Below, one piece after another: positions 45,004-53,523 of a stretch of 64,000 nucleotides of DNA. Source of the stretch: Nioella halotolerans. Its GTDB lineage: Bacteria; Pseudomonadota; Alphaproteobacteria; Rhodobacterales; Rhodobacteraceae. Where the stretch lies: positions 33,941 to 97,940 of the forward strand of contig QVQC01000055.1 of assembly GCA_003428585.1 (NCBI GenBank). The letters run 5' to 3'. Position numbers and translations under genes: made by a program. A model generated the notes under the pieces. The model ran no database searches and was not told the origin of the DNA. It saw only the letters and a list, made by a program, of their open reading frames with translations. Within the stretch, counting starts at the first letter, position 1; each line of letters starts with the position of its first letter.

Positions 45004-45822
45004 ATGAACGACCAAACCGCAACATCCATGCCCAAGGCGGATTTCATCGAGATCGCGATGCGGGGCACATCGGCGATCATTCGCCTTAACCGCCCCGAAC
45101 GTCGTAACGCGTTGAACGACAAGATGCGCCAAGAATTGATTGCCGCGTTCGAATGGGCGGAGCGCACCCAAGCGGTGCGCGCCGTGATCCTGACCGGGGC
45201 AGGCAAGGGGTTCTGTTCCGGTGGTGATATCGGCGGGATGCGCGATCGGTTGAACGCGCCACAGGGGGATGTCGCGTTCAACGGCTGGACCCGCCAGAAG
45301 CAGACGCACCGGGGCGTTGCCGTGATCCATGGATGCAGCAAGCCGGTCATCGCGGCCGTGAACGGGGCGGCCTTCGGCCTTGGCCTCGATATGGCGATGG
45401 CCTGCGATTTCATCGTTGCGGCACAAGGGGCCAAGCTGTCGATGAGCTTCCTCAAGCGCGGCCTCGTTTCCGACGGTGGGGGCATGTACTTCCTGCCGCG
45501 CCGTGTCGGCTTGCCGCGTGCGAAGGAGCTTATCCTGTCCGGGCGCGTCGTGCTGCCCGACGAGGCGCTGTCCATCGGTCTCGTGGACCGTGTCACCGAT
45601 CCCGAGGACCTGATCGACACCGCGGCGACTTGGGCGGAGGAACTGACACAAGGGTCGCCCGCAGCCGTGGCCCTGACCAAGTCGATACTGGACAAGACCT
45701 TCGAAAGTTCCGACGAGGAGGTGTTCGCCCTCGGCCGTCAGGCGCAGGCGATTTGCTACACGACGAAAGAACATCGTGCCTCTGTCGAGGCGTTTCTCGC
45801 CAACGTCGACAACAAGCAGTAG
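45004..45822 (+). CDS. Enoyl-CoA hydratase/isomerase family protein
   Basis: 272 residues, crotonase fold. The oxyanion-hole region GAGKGFCSGGDIGGM and GAAFGLGLDMAMACD are present. At the first catalytic position Glu is replaced by Asp129, and the second Glu of true hydratases is missing. Instead the motif GLVSDGGGMYFLPRRVG carries Asp157, as in the PaaG/isomerase-like branch. It may therefore isomerise or hydrate an unusual acyl-CoA. It is the last gene of the catabolic block, 28 bp after prpD, and could substitute for the altered hydratase domain of the fusion gene. Confidence 0.88.
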   Translation: MNDQTATSMPKADFIEIAMRGTSAIIRLNRPERRNALNDKMRQELIAAFEWAERTQAVRAVILTGAGKGFCSGGDIGGMRDRLNAPQGDVAFNGWTRQKQTHRGVAVIHGCSKPVIAAVNGAAFGLGLDMAMACDFIVAAQGAKLSMSFLKRGLVSDGGGMYFLPRRVGLPRAKELILSGRVVLPDEALSIGLVDRVTDPEDLIDTAATWAEELTQGSPAAVALTKSILDKTFESSDEEVFALGRQAQAICYTTKEHRASVEAFLANVDNKQ

Positions 45823-45988
45823 ACCACCAGTGCCACGATCGACCCCCCTTTTAACGGGGGCATCGGCCTGTCCCGCTTGTTCAAGCGCGATCCGGTTGAG
45901 CCATGTCACGGCCCGTCACGCAAAGCCCAAGGGCGAAGGCGCGGGGCAGGCTCTGTCACGGCCTTTTCCTCGTGCCGGACCCGGCAGG

Positions 45989-46009
45989 CGGTGGCTTGCA
46001 GCGCCACCG
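45989..46009. terminator. Hairpin between catabolic block and thioesterase
   Basis: CGGTGGC-N7-GCCACCG forms a perfect 7-bp stem in the 228-bp gap between the convergent hydratase and thioesterase genes. No T-run follows on either strand, so termination is uncertain. Confidence 0.35.
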
Positions 46010-46050
46010 GGGGTATCTGCGCGACGAGGAAAGCACCGGCGCGCCGCCGG

Positions 46051-46461
46051 TCAGCCGGTGATCGGCACCATCGTGCCTTGCAGGATCGCGACCGCCCGAC
46101 GGGTGCCGTCGGCATATTCGGTTTCAACCGTGGCGCGGGTGACGACGAGCCGGCGGCCGGGTTTGACGACCTCGCCGGTGGCGATCAGCCGGGTGCCGTC
46201 GGCCGGGGCAAGCAGGTTGATCTTCATCTCCGCGGTCAGCACCTCCGCCCCGTCTGGCATGGTGGTCAGCGCCGAATAGCCCGCCGCGCTGTCGCCAAGG
46301 GCGAAGGTCAGTCCGGCATGGGCATAGCCATGCTGCTGGCTGGCCGCGGCGGTGATCGGGGCGGAGAGCGTGACGCGGCCTTCCGCGATCTCGTCGATGC
46401 GGGCGCCGAGCGTGTCCATCAGGCCCTGACGGGCGAAGCTGTCGCGGATGCGGGTTTCCAT
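46051..46461 (-). CDS. PaaI-type hot-dog thioesterase (copy 2)
   Basis: 136 residues, hot-dog fold. The active-site helix region is QQHGYAHAGLTFALGDSAAG, where HAG and Asp replace the usual HGG and Asp/Glu. The later VLTAEMKINLLAPADGTRLI is typical of the PaaI group. It probably hydrolyses an acyl-CoA; substrate unknown. AAGGAGGG lies just before the ATG at 46461, ruling out the longer frame. It is downstream of pdeM on the same strand, with a 79-bp gap. Confidence 0.85.
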   Translation of the reverse strand: METRIRDSFARQGLMDTLGARIDEIAEGRVTLSAPITAAASQQHGYAHAGLTFALGDSAAGYSALTTMPDGAEVLTAEMKINLLAPADGTRLIATGEVVKPGRRLVVTRATVETEYADGTRRAVAILQGTMVPITG

Positions 46462-46540
46462 GCGTCCCTCCTTGTCCACAGAAGTGTGCCGGGAACGGCA
46501 GCGCGACCGCAAGGCGGCACGAAAGTGACGCGGCGTCGGA

Positions 46541-47200
46541 TCAGCGCGGCATCGGCACGGCAAGCGGCGGATCGGCCAGCAGGAGTGCCTGCGCGTCGGG
46601 GTCCATCAAGGCGGTGAGCGTCTCGGAATGGCTGTAAAGCCCGCCGGTATAGGTGCCATAGGCGGGCAGGATCAGGCGCCGGGCATCGCGCAGGAAACAG
46701 GGCCGGGTGAGGCTGCGCCCGCGCAGGGACAGCCGCGCCTTGGGATGATAGTGGCCGGAAATCTCGCCGCTGGCCTCGGACGCGATATGCCGGAATATCA
46801 GCGCCCCCTCGCGGTGGTCCGCCACGTGGCTACCGCCAAGATCCACCGGTCCGGGGTCGTGGTTGCCCGCGATCCAGATCCAGCGACGCCCGGCCATCAG
46901 GGTCGCAAGCCTGTCGCGCGCGCCTGCCTCAAGTGCGTGCATCGCCGCGAGGTCGTCGAAACTGTCGCCAAGGCAGATCACCGTTTCGGGCCCGGTGGCG
47001 GAAATGTCGGCGGCCAGCCGGTCGAGTGTCTCGCGCGCCTCGTAGGGGGGCAGGATCGGGCCGCCGCGCCGCGCCATCCGCTCCGACTTGCCAAGATGCA
47101 GGTCGGAGACGCAGAGCAGCGCCTTGCCCGGCCAGTGGAGCGCACCGGAGGGCAGGGCGGCAAGCGTTTCACCGGCGAAGGGAAAGGGTAGTCCGTTCAT
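46541..47200 (-). CDS. pdeM: PdeM-like metallophosphoesterase
   Basis: 219 residues, calcineurin-like phosphoesterase. The metal-binding motifs are in order: CVSDLHLGK (Asp33, His35), LGDSFDD, GNHD and GHYHPKARL. The branch matches the ligase-associated DNA damage response endonuclease PdeM, usually beside a DNA ligase and an Lhr-type helicase. Here the upstream neighbour is hrpB (40-bp gap). The start at 47200 gives MNGLPFPFAGETL; the frame is open further upstream. Confidence 0.85.
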   Translation of the reverse strand: MNGLPFPFAGETLAALPSGALHWPGKALLCVSDLHLGKSERMARRGGPILPPYEARETLDRLAADISATGPETVICLGDSFDDLAAMHALEAGARDRLATLMAGRRWIWIAGNHDPGPVDLGGSHVADHREGALIFRHIASEASGEISGHYHPKARLSLRGRSLTRPCFLRDARRLILPAYGTYTGGLYSHSETLTALMDPDAQALLLADPPLAVPMPR

Positions 47201-47240
47201 GCTTCGTTCATTTGCACGGGGCGCGCGGCGGGGCAAGGGG

Positions 47241-49664
47241 TCAGCCCTTGCGCGGCTTGGCACGCAGGGTCGGGTCGGCCTGCGACGGGTCCTCCGGCCA
47301 CGGGTGGCGCGGGTAGCGCGCCCGCATGTCCTTGCGCACATCGGCGTAGGACCCGGCCCAGAAGCCGGGCAGGTCCGTGGTGGTCTGCACCGGGCGGCCG
47401 GCGGGCGAGAGAAGCACCATGCGCAGCGGCTGGCGGTCCTGCCCGATGGTGGGGTGGTTGGTGGTGCCGAAAACCTCTTGCAGGCGCAGGGCCACCTCGG
47501 GGGTGTCGCCGGAATAGTCGATGGCGGCCTTGCGGCCCATCGGCGTGGTCCAGTGGGCCGGGGCGAGGCGGTCGAGGTCTTGCCGGGCGGGCCAGTCGAG
47601 CAGGGTTTTCAGTGCCTCGGTCGGATCGAACCGCTTGAGATCCTCGGCGCTGCGTTCGGTCGAGAGAAAGGGGGCGAGCCAGTGTTCCAGCCGGCTCAGA
47701 AGCGCGGCGTCGGAGGGATCGACAAGGCCCGAGGCCTTGAGCCGCGCGCGCAACAGGCGGGCGGGGCGCGACCAGTTCAGCACGTCGAGGCCGAGATCGC
47801 GGATGCCGGTCAGCAGGGCCCGCGTGATCGCCTCTTGCGGGGCGTCCTTCCAGAGCCGTTCCTGCAGGGTGAGGGCGCCGAACACCTCCCGCTCGCGGGC
47901 CTTTACCCGGCGGTCGCGGCGCGACCAGTCGCAATCCTGCCGCCAGTGGATGCGGGACGCGTAGAGGCCGCGCAGTTCCGCCTCTGTCAGGGCCACGGCC
48001 TGCCGGATGCGCGCCTCGCGCGGGTTGCCGTCGAGGTCGGTGGCCACGATCAGGCGTTGCCCGGCCAACGCGTCGCCCTCGGGCAGGACCGCGCCCTTGC
48101 CACCGGAGAGCACGTAGCGCGGCGCGGCGCCCTTGCGGCGCAGGCCGATACGGTCGGGATAGGCCAGCGCGGCCTGTTCGGCCAGGCTGCGGCGCGGCCC
48201 CCGGGCGAAGCGGGCGAGGCGCCTTGCCTCGTCCTTGATGCGGGCAATGGCGCCCCGGTCGGCATTCATCGCACCGGGGTCGTCGAGCGCGCGCAGCCGG
48301 AGGGCGAGGTCGGTGCCCCGGTCGCGCAGCGGGTCGCGGTCGGAGAGAAGCGCGGCGAGGCGTTCGGCCCCCTTGCCGCCAAGCGCAAGCATATGGGCGA
48401 GGCGGGGATGGAGCGGCATGGTGGCAAGCGTCTTGCCATGGGCGGTGACGGTGCCCGCGTCGTCCAGCGCGCCGAGGTCGCGCAGCAGCGCCTGCGCCTC
48501 GGCCAGCGCGCCGGCGGGGGGCGGGGAAAGGAAAGCGAGGCCGGCCCCGTCGCCCGCGCCCCAGAGCGCAAGGTCGAGCGCGAGGCCGGCAAGGTCGGCG
48601 GCCTCGATTTCCGCCGGTGGATGGGCGGGCAGGGCGCCCTCGGCCCCCTTGGTCCAGTTGCGGTAGCAGGTGCCCGGTGCGGTCCGGCCCGCGCGGCCGC
48701 GTCGCTGGTCCGCCTCGGCGCGGCTGACCGGTTCGGTGACCAGCCGCGACATGCCGGAGGACGGATCGAAGCGGGCGCGCCGGGCGCGGCCCCCGTCCAC
48801 CACCACGCGGATATCGGGGATGGTCAGCGAGGTTTCGGCAATCGCGGTGGCCAGCACCAGCTTGCGCTTGCCGTTCGGTTCCGGGCTGAGCGCGGCGCGC
48901 TGCGCGGCAAGCGGCATGGCGCCGAAGAGCTGGTGCAGGGTCACGTCGCCGGGCAGGGCGGCGAGGCGGGCGGCGGTGCGGCGGATCTCGCCCTCGCCGG
49001 GCAGGAAGGCGAGGAGGCCGCCCTCTGTTTCGTCGAGCGCCTGGGCGATGAGGGCGGCCATCGTGTCCTCGAACCGCTCCGTCTTGCGCGCGGGGGTGTC
49101 GCGCCAGCGGGTTTCCACCGGGAAGGCGCGGCCTTCGGAGGTGATGACGGGCGCATCGTCCAGAAGCGCGGCGACCGGGGCGGCGTCGAGCGTGGCAGAC
49201 ATGACCAGCAGCACCAGATCCTCGCGCAGGGCGCCGCGCGCCTCCCATGTCAGGGCGAGGCCGAGATCGGCGTTGAGCGAGCGTTCGTGGAACTCGTCGA
49301 AGATCACCGCGCCGATGCCGGGCAATTCGGGGTTGTCCTGCACCATGCGGGTCAGGATGCCCTCGGTCACCACCTCGATGCGGGTTGCCCGGCCCACCTT
49401 GCTGTCGCCGCGCACCCGGTAGCCGACGGTCTCGCCCACCTCTTCGCCAAGGCTTTCGGCCATGCGTTCGGCTGCGGCGCGGGCGGCGAGGCGGCGGGGT
49501 TCCAGCATCACGATGCGGCCCGGCACCGAGCCGGCGTCCAGCAGCGCGAGCGGCACCCGCGTCGTCTTGCCCGCGCCCGGCGGTGCCTGAAGCACGGCGC
49601 GGCCATGGGAGCTGAGCGCCGCGACAAGATCGGGCAGGACGGGGTCGATGGGCAGGCGGGTCAA
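47241..49664 (-). CDS. hrpB: ATP-dependent helicase HrpB
   Basis: 807 residues, DEAH-box-type helicase of the HrpB family. Walker A PPGAGKTT is at 28-35, the Walker B box DEFH at 123-126, SAT is in VMSATLD, and motif VI is QRRGRAGR. The HrpB-specific C-terminal domain ends with the typical GRPVQTTTDLPGFWAGSY and DVRKDMRARYPRHPWPEDP. Its cellular role is not well defined. It begins 4 bp after the stop of the DUF3108 gene, so DUF3108-hrpB-pdeM form one minus-strand unit. Confidence 0.95.
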   Translation of the reverse strand: MTRLPIDPVLPDLVAALSSHGRAVLQAPPGAGKTTRVPLALLDAGSVPGRIVMLEPRRLAARAAAERMAESLGEEVGETVGYRVRGDSKVGRATRIEVVTEGILTRMVQDNPELPGIGAVIFDEFHERSLNADLGLALTWEARGALREDLVLLVMSATLDAAPVAALLDDAPVITSEGRAFPVETRWRDTPARKTERFEDTMAALIAQALDETEGGLLAFLPGEGEIRRTAARLAALPGDVTLHQLFGAMPLAAQRAALSPEPNGKRKLVLATAIAETSLTIPDIRVVVDGGRARRARFDPSSGMSRLVTEPVSRAEADQRRGRAGRTAPGTCYRNWTKGAEGALPAHPPAEIEAADLAGLALDLALWGAGDGAGLAFLSPPPAGALAEAQALLRDLGALDDAGTVTAHGKTLATMPLHPRLAHMLALGGKGAERLAALLSDRDPLRDRGTDLALRLRALDDPGAMNADRGAIARIKDEARRLARFARGPRRSLAEQAALAYPDRIGLRRKGAAPRYVLSGGKGAVLPEGDALAGQRLIVATDLDGNPREARIRQAVALTEAELRGLYASRIHWRQDCDWSRRDRRVKAREREVFGALTLQERLWKDAPQEAITRALLTGIRDLGLDVLNWSRPARLLRARLKASGLVDPSDAALLSRLEHWLAPFLSTERSAEDLKRFDPTEALKTLLDWPARQDLDRLAPAHWTTPMGRKAAIDYSGDTPEVALRLQEVFGTTNHPTIGQDRQPLRMVLLSPAGRPVQTTTDLPGFWAGSYADVRKDMRARYPRHPWPEDPSQADPTLRAKPRKG

Positions 49665-49668
49665 CGGG

Positions 49669-50379
49669 TCAGAATCGGCCTATGATGCGAACCCGACCAT
49701 AAAGCGTCTGCGCGACCACCCGCGTCAACCGCCAGTCGCCATCCGGCCCGCGGCGGTACTCGGCGGTGAAGGGAAACACCCCGCGTTCAGCCATCGCCTC
49801 GGGCGGGAAGCCGGCGATGCGGGCGTAGCGGCCTTCGCACAGCAGGCTTTCCCCGTCCGCCTCGGCCACTTCGAGGCTCAGCGACGAGCGCCGCCGCCCG
49901 TCGAAGACCGCCACCGACCAGTTGCAAAGCTCCGCCAGCGGGCGGGGCCGGGCAAGGCGGTAGAGCGCGCTCATCGGGTCGATGGTGCCGGGCTGCTCGG
50001 CCGGGTCGATGTCCCAGTCCCGCGCGGCCCGGACCGGCAGGGCAGAGACCACGATGGGCAGGCCATCCACGTAGCGCAGGGCGACGCGGCTGGCGCGGCG
50101 GCCGGTGTTCACGTCCTCGCGGTAGGTCAGCGGCACAAGGTGCGGGCCGTCGCGCCGCCCCTCGGCGGCCATGTCGAAATGGATGTCGCGGAAGGCCCCG
50201 GCAAGCCCCGCGCCGGTCACGCGGCCGGCGGCGGCGTAGGCGTCGCCCGTCTCGGTGGCGGCGATCACGATCTCGGCGACGCGCAGGGGACCGAATCGGA
50301 CATCGAACCGGGCGGTCAGGTCGTCCCCTGCCATCAACATGGTGGGCCAGACAGCCAGAAGGACAAGCAACCGTATCAT
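49669..50379 (-). CDS. DUF3108 exported protein
   Basis: 236 residues. A signal peptide (MIRLLVLLAVWPTMLMAG, cleavage near residue 17) is followed by a beta-rich domain matching DUF3108: RFDVRFGPLRVAEIVIAATE, then PLTYREDVNTGRRASRVAL. Proteins of this family are periplasmic or lipid-exposed and of unknown function. The frame is open much further upstream, but only the part from the ATG at 50379 reads like protein. It is divergent from meaB with a 124-bp gap. Confidence 0.85.
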   Translation of the reverse strand: MIRLLVLLAVWPTMLMAGDDLTARFDVRFGPLRVAEIVIAATETGDAYAAAGRVTGAGLAGAFRDIHFDMAAEGRRDGPHLVPLTYREDVNTGRRASRVALRYVDGLPIVVSALPVRAARDWDIDPAEQPGTIDPMSALYRLARPRPLAELCNWSVAVFDGRRRSSLSLEVAEADGESLLCEGRYARIAGFPPEAMAERGVFPFTAEYRRGPDGDWRLTRVVAQTLYGRVRIIGRF

Positions 50380-50503
50380 GGGACGTCTCGAAAGTCTTTT
50401 CGCCGCGCCGGGTGGACAGGGGGCGCCCGGTCGGGGCAAGAACCGACACGCGCCGACGAGATGGCACGCTCCAAGGTCCCTAGCAGAAAAAGACGATGGA
50501 TTC

Positions 50504-51493
50504 ATGACCAACCCGCGCCCGAGCGACGATCTGGCCCCGCGCATCCTGTCCGGCGAACGCCGCGCCCTGGCCCGCGCGGTGACGCTGGTGGAAAGCACCC
50601 GCGCCGACCACCGCGCCGCCGCGACCGACCTGCTGGAGGCGGTGCGCGGCCATGGCATGCAGGCGCTGCGGCTGGGGCTGTCCGGCACGCCGGGAGTGGG
50701 CAAATCCACCTTCATCGAGTCGTTCGGCATGATGCTGGTGGCCCAAGGGCTGAAGGTCGCAGTGCTGGCGGTGGACCCGAGTTCCACCCGGTCGGGCGGG
50801 TCGATCCTTGGCGACAAGACGCGGATGGACCGGCTGAGCCGCGAAAGCGCCGCCTTCATCCGGCCCTCGCCCTCGCTCAGCCATCTGGGCGGCGTGTCGC
50901 GGCGCACGCGCGAGGCGGTCAGCCTGTGCGAGGCGGCGGGGTTCGACGTGGTGATCATCGAGACGGTGGGCGTCGGCCAGTCGGAAACCATGGTGGCCGA
51001 GATGTGCGACCTCTTCGTGCTGCTGCTGGCGCCAGGGGGCGGCGACGAGTTGCAGGGCGTCAAGCGCGGGATCATGGAAATTGCCGACCTCATCCTTGTC
51101 AACAAGGCCGATGGTGACCTGAAACCGGCGGCGATGCGCACGGTGTCGGACTATTCCGGCGCATTGCGGCTATTGCGCAAGCGCCCGCAGGACCCGGACG
51201 GCTTTCCCAAGGCGCTTCCGGTCTCGGCCATGGACGGCGGTGGGCTGGAGGCCGCGTGGTCCGAAATGCAGGCGCTTGCCGCGTGGCGCAAGGAAACCGG
51301 CCATTGGGACGCCCGCCGGGCCGAGCAGGCGCGCCACTGGTTCGAGGAGGAGGTGCGTGCCCGGCTGCTGGCGCAGATCTGGGGCGATGCAGACATGCGT
51401 GCCCGGATGGCGGACCTCGGCGCCGCAGTGGGGGCAGGCCGGATTTCGCCCGACGCGGCGGCGGCGCAGGTGATGGCGGCACTGGAAGGATAG
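50504..51493 (+). CDS. meaB: Methylmalonyl-CoA mutase-associated GTPase MeaB
   Basis: 329 residues, G3E-family GTPase of the MeaB/ArgK type. The P-loop GTPGVGKS is at 61-68, followed by AVDPSSTRSGGSILGDKTRM, the switch region ETVGVGQSE and NKAD for guanine recognition. MeaB protects and helps load adenosylcobalamin in methylmalonyl-CoA mutase. The mutase gene is not in the window. The ATG at 50504 is chosen from the conserved N-terminus; the ribosome site is poor. Confidence 0.94.
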   Translation: MTNPRPSDDLAPRILSGERRALARAVTLVESTRADHRAAATDLLEAVRGHGMQALRLGLSGTPGVGKSTFIESFGMMLVAQGLKVAVLAVDPSSTRSGGSILGDKTRMDRLSRESAAFIRPSPSLSHLGGVSRRTREAVSLCEAAGFDVVIIETVGVGQSETMVAEMCDLFVLLLAPGGGDELQGVKRGIMEIADLILVNKADGDLKPAAMRTVSDYSGALRLLRKRPQDPDGFPKALPVSAMDGGGLEAAWSEMQALAAWRKETGHWDARRAEQARHWFEEEVRARLLAQIWGDADMRARMADLGAAVGAGRISPDAAAAQVMAALEG

Positions 51494-51534
51494 CTGCGCG
51501 GGGGCATGGCCCGGCCGCACGGGCTGGCTATCGC

Positions 51535-51579
51535 GCGGCTTGCACAGATATCGCCGGGCCCGGCGATGGCGCAAGCCGC
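51535..51579. terminator. Large two-part hairpin between meaB and the AAA gene
   Basis: An outer 9-bp stem (GCGGCTTGC, 51535-51543, with GCAAGCCGC, 51571-51579) encloses an 18-bp perfect palindrome at 51550-51567. It lies in the 118-bp gap between two convergent genes and could stop transcription from both sides, although no T-run is present. Confidence 0.55.
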
Positions 51580-51611
51580 CGTCGGGTCTTGTGCCGCGCG
51601 ATGCGCTGGCG

Positions 51612-52928
51612 TCAATGCGCGATCAGGTCAGGGCTGACGAAGAGGTTTTCCCATGCCCGGTCGATCAGGTCGGGGCGCATCTGGTAGGGGATGCCCTCGA
51701 ACTCGCAGATGGCAACGATCTGGTCGAGCAGGAAGGGCGCGTGGTAGTTGGCGTAAACGTTGTCGACCGTCGGGTATTTCTTCTTGAGCAGGTGCAGCAG
51801 CGAGGCCTCGTCCAGCGGCACCTGCTTCTTCTTGGCGACCATGGCGAGGATCTTGAGGAACTCTGCCTGTGTCGGCCCGTCGATCTTGACCTTGAAGAAG
51901 ATGCGGCGCAGGGCTGCCCCGTCAAAGAGGTCATTGGGGTGGAAGTTGGTCGAGAACACCACCAGCGTGTCGAAGGGGACCTCGAATTTCTCGCCCGATT
52001 GAAGCGCGAGGATGTCATATTGCGCCTCCATCGGGACGATCCAGCGGTTGATCAGGGCTTGCGGGGCCTCCTCCTGCCGGCCGAGGTCGTCGACGATGAA
52101 GACGCCACCGGTGGACTTGAGTTGCAGGCTGGCTTGGTAGGTGCGCGAGGTGGGGTTGTAGTTGAGGTCGAGCATAGAGAGCGTCAATTCGCCCCCCGTC
52201 ATCACCGTGGGCCGCTTGCAAAGGATATAGCGGGTGTCGTGGCGCGCGGCCTGCCGGCGCAGTCCCGTGGGGTTCGCCGCCTCGGTCTTGATCGGGGTGT
52301 GCACGATCGGGTCGAACAGGGTGATCACCTGCCCGGCATAGGAAATCGCATGGGGCACGTAGATGGTGTCGCCAAGGGCGGCGCGGATGCCTTCGGCGAT
52401 GGAGGACTTGCCGTTGCCGGGCGGGCCATACATCAGCACCGACCGGCCGGAACTGACGGCGGGTCCAAGCTGGTCGATCATGCCCTCGGGCAGAATCAGG
52501 TGGCCCATGCTCGCCTCCAGCGCCTTGCGCGTGATCTGGACGTTCTTGACCGATTGGCGCCGGGTCTGGTCCTTGTAGGCCTCCAGCGGGACCGGCATGG
52601 CGCCGTAATATTCCGATTGCGACAGCGCATCCAGCGCGCGCGCCTTGCCCGCATCGGTCAACTGGTAGCCCATTTCGGAACTCGCCGTCGCGTGCAGCGT
52701 GCCCATGGCCTGGATCAGGCCCATCTCGCGCAGCGTGTCGATCAGCGCCTGGGTCAGGGGCAGGGGCAGGGCGATGGCCTCCGCGATGGCGCTTGCCTGT
52801 TCCACGTTCTTGCGGAAGATGGTTTTCAGCAGGATGTCCCGCATCATCACCATTTGCAGGCCCGTATCCTCCAGCTTGCGCAGCGGCGGCGGCGCGAAGG
52901 AAGTGCTGTCGGCAGCTTGCATGTTCAT
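51612..52928 (-). CDS. AAA ATPase downstream of the tad locus
   Basis: 438 residues. An N-terminal winged-helix-like region (about 20-100) precedes an AAA+ ATPase domain with Walker A GPPGNGKS at 168-175, Walker B in VFIVDDLGRQEE and sensor VVFSTN. No membrane segment. It has the look of a MoxR/AAA-5-type chaperone or a remodeller. It follows the prepilin peptidase gene at the end of the tad cluster on the same strand (67-bp gap), a placement I have seen in related bacteria, which suggests a link to pilus function; this is inference. Confidence 0.82.
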   Translation of the reverse strand: MNMQAADSTSFAPPPLRKLEDTGLQMVMMRDILLKTIFRKNVEQASAIAEAIALPLPLTQALIDTLREMGLIQAMGTLHATASSEMGYQLTDAGKARALDALSQSEYYGAMPVPLEAYKDQTRRQSVKNVQITRKALEASMGHLILPEGMIDQLGPAVSSGRSVLMYGPPGNGKSSIAEGIRAALGDTIYVPHAISYAGQVITLFDPIVHTPIKTEAANPTGLRRQAARHDTRYILCKRPTVMTGGELTLSMLDLNYNPTSRTYQASLQLKSTGGVFIVDDLGRQEEAPQALINRWIVPMEAQYDILALQSGEKFEVPFDTLVVFSTNFHPNDLFDGAALRRIFFKVKIDGPTQAEFLKILAMVAKKKQVPLDEASLLHLLKKKYPTVDNVYANYHAPFLLDQIVAICEFEGIPYQMRPDLIDRAWENLFVSPDLIAH

Positions 52929-52995
52929 CGGGTCGGACCCTTCTTGACTGATACCGCCCCCGGTCAGTGGTTTTGTTGACGTGTCCCCTGCGCCG

Positions 52996-53517
52996 TCAGG
53001 CGCCGGCCCCCATGGCGCCGAGCGCGAGGTAGATCACCAGCGCCCCGGCCAGCGCCACGCCCATCGGGAAAAGCTTGCCGCGGTCCCAGCTGACCCAGCC
53101 CGGCGTTGCGCGGCGCACGGCGGGCACCATGCCCGCCCCGCGATGCGTCAGCCAGGAGCCGACGAGGACGGCGGCGAAGAGCAGCAGGAACATCAGGTAA
53201 TCGCCCGGCGCGACGAACGGCGCCATGGCGGCGGCGAACTTGGCATCGCCCGCCCCGACCAGTCCGAGCGAAGACACCGCGAACCCCGCCAGAAGCACCA
53301 CGGCCAGTTGCAAAAGGCGCATGTACCACGTGCTGAAGGCCATGACCTCGATCATCACCTGCGCCAGCCCGATGACAAGGAACACACCCGCCAGTGCCAG
53401 AACGCTGATATTGGGAATGCGCATCTCGCGCAGGTCCGACAGGGCGACCCAGATGCATATCGGCAGGACGAAGGGCAGGAACCAGAGGGCTTCCAAGGGG
53501 CTGATGGCAAGGGTCAT
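52996..53517 (-). CDS. cpaA: Tad prepilin peptidase CpaA/TadV
   Basis: 173 residues, type IV prepilin peptidase A24 family without the N-terminal methylase domain, as in Tad systems. The two catalytic aspartates are Asp28 in SDLREMRIPN and Asp91 in GAGDAKF. About five to six hydrophobic helices. It should cleave the two Flp prepilins encoded at the other end of the locus. It starts 6 bp after the stop of the TPR lipoprotein gene. Confidence 0.92.
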   Translation of the reverse strand: MTLAISPLEALWFLPFVLPICIWVALSDLREMRIPNISVLALAGVFLVIGLAQVMIEVMAFSTWYMRLLQLAVVLLAGFAVSSLGLVGAGDAKFAAAMAPFVAPGDYLMFLLLFAAVLVGSWLTHRGAGMVPAVRRATPGWVSWDRGKLFPMGVALAGALVIYLALGAMGAGA

Positions 53518-53523
53518 GGCGGT

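Noticed and set aside
45844-45860. C-run/G-run hairpin after the crotonase gene as a terminator
   Set aside because: A short stem with a T-rich loop but no T-tail on either side; not convincing.
26325-46050. Mobile island with att sites
   Set aside because: No tRNA, integrase, transposase or flanking direct repeats were found at either end.
47088-49685. An 865-codon open plus-strand frame opposite hrpB
   Set aside because: Gly/Ala/Arg-rich low-complexity reading antisense to an unmistakable helicase; no start signal.
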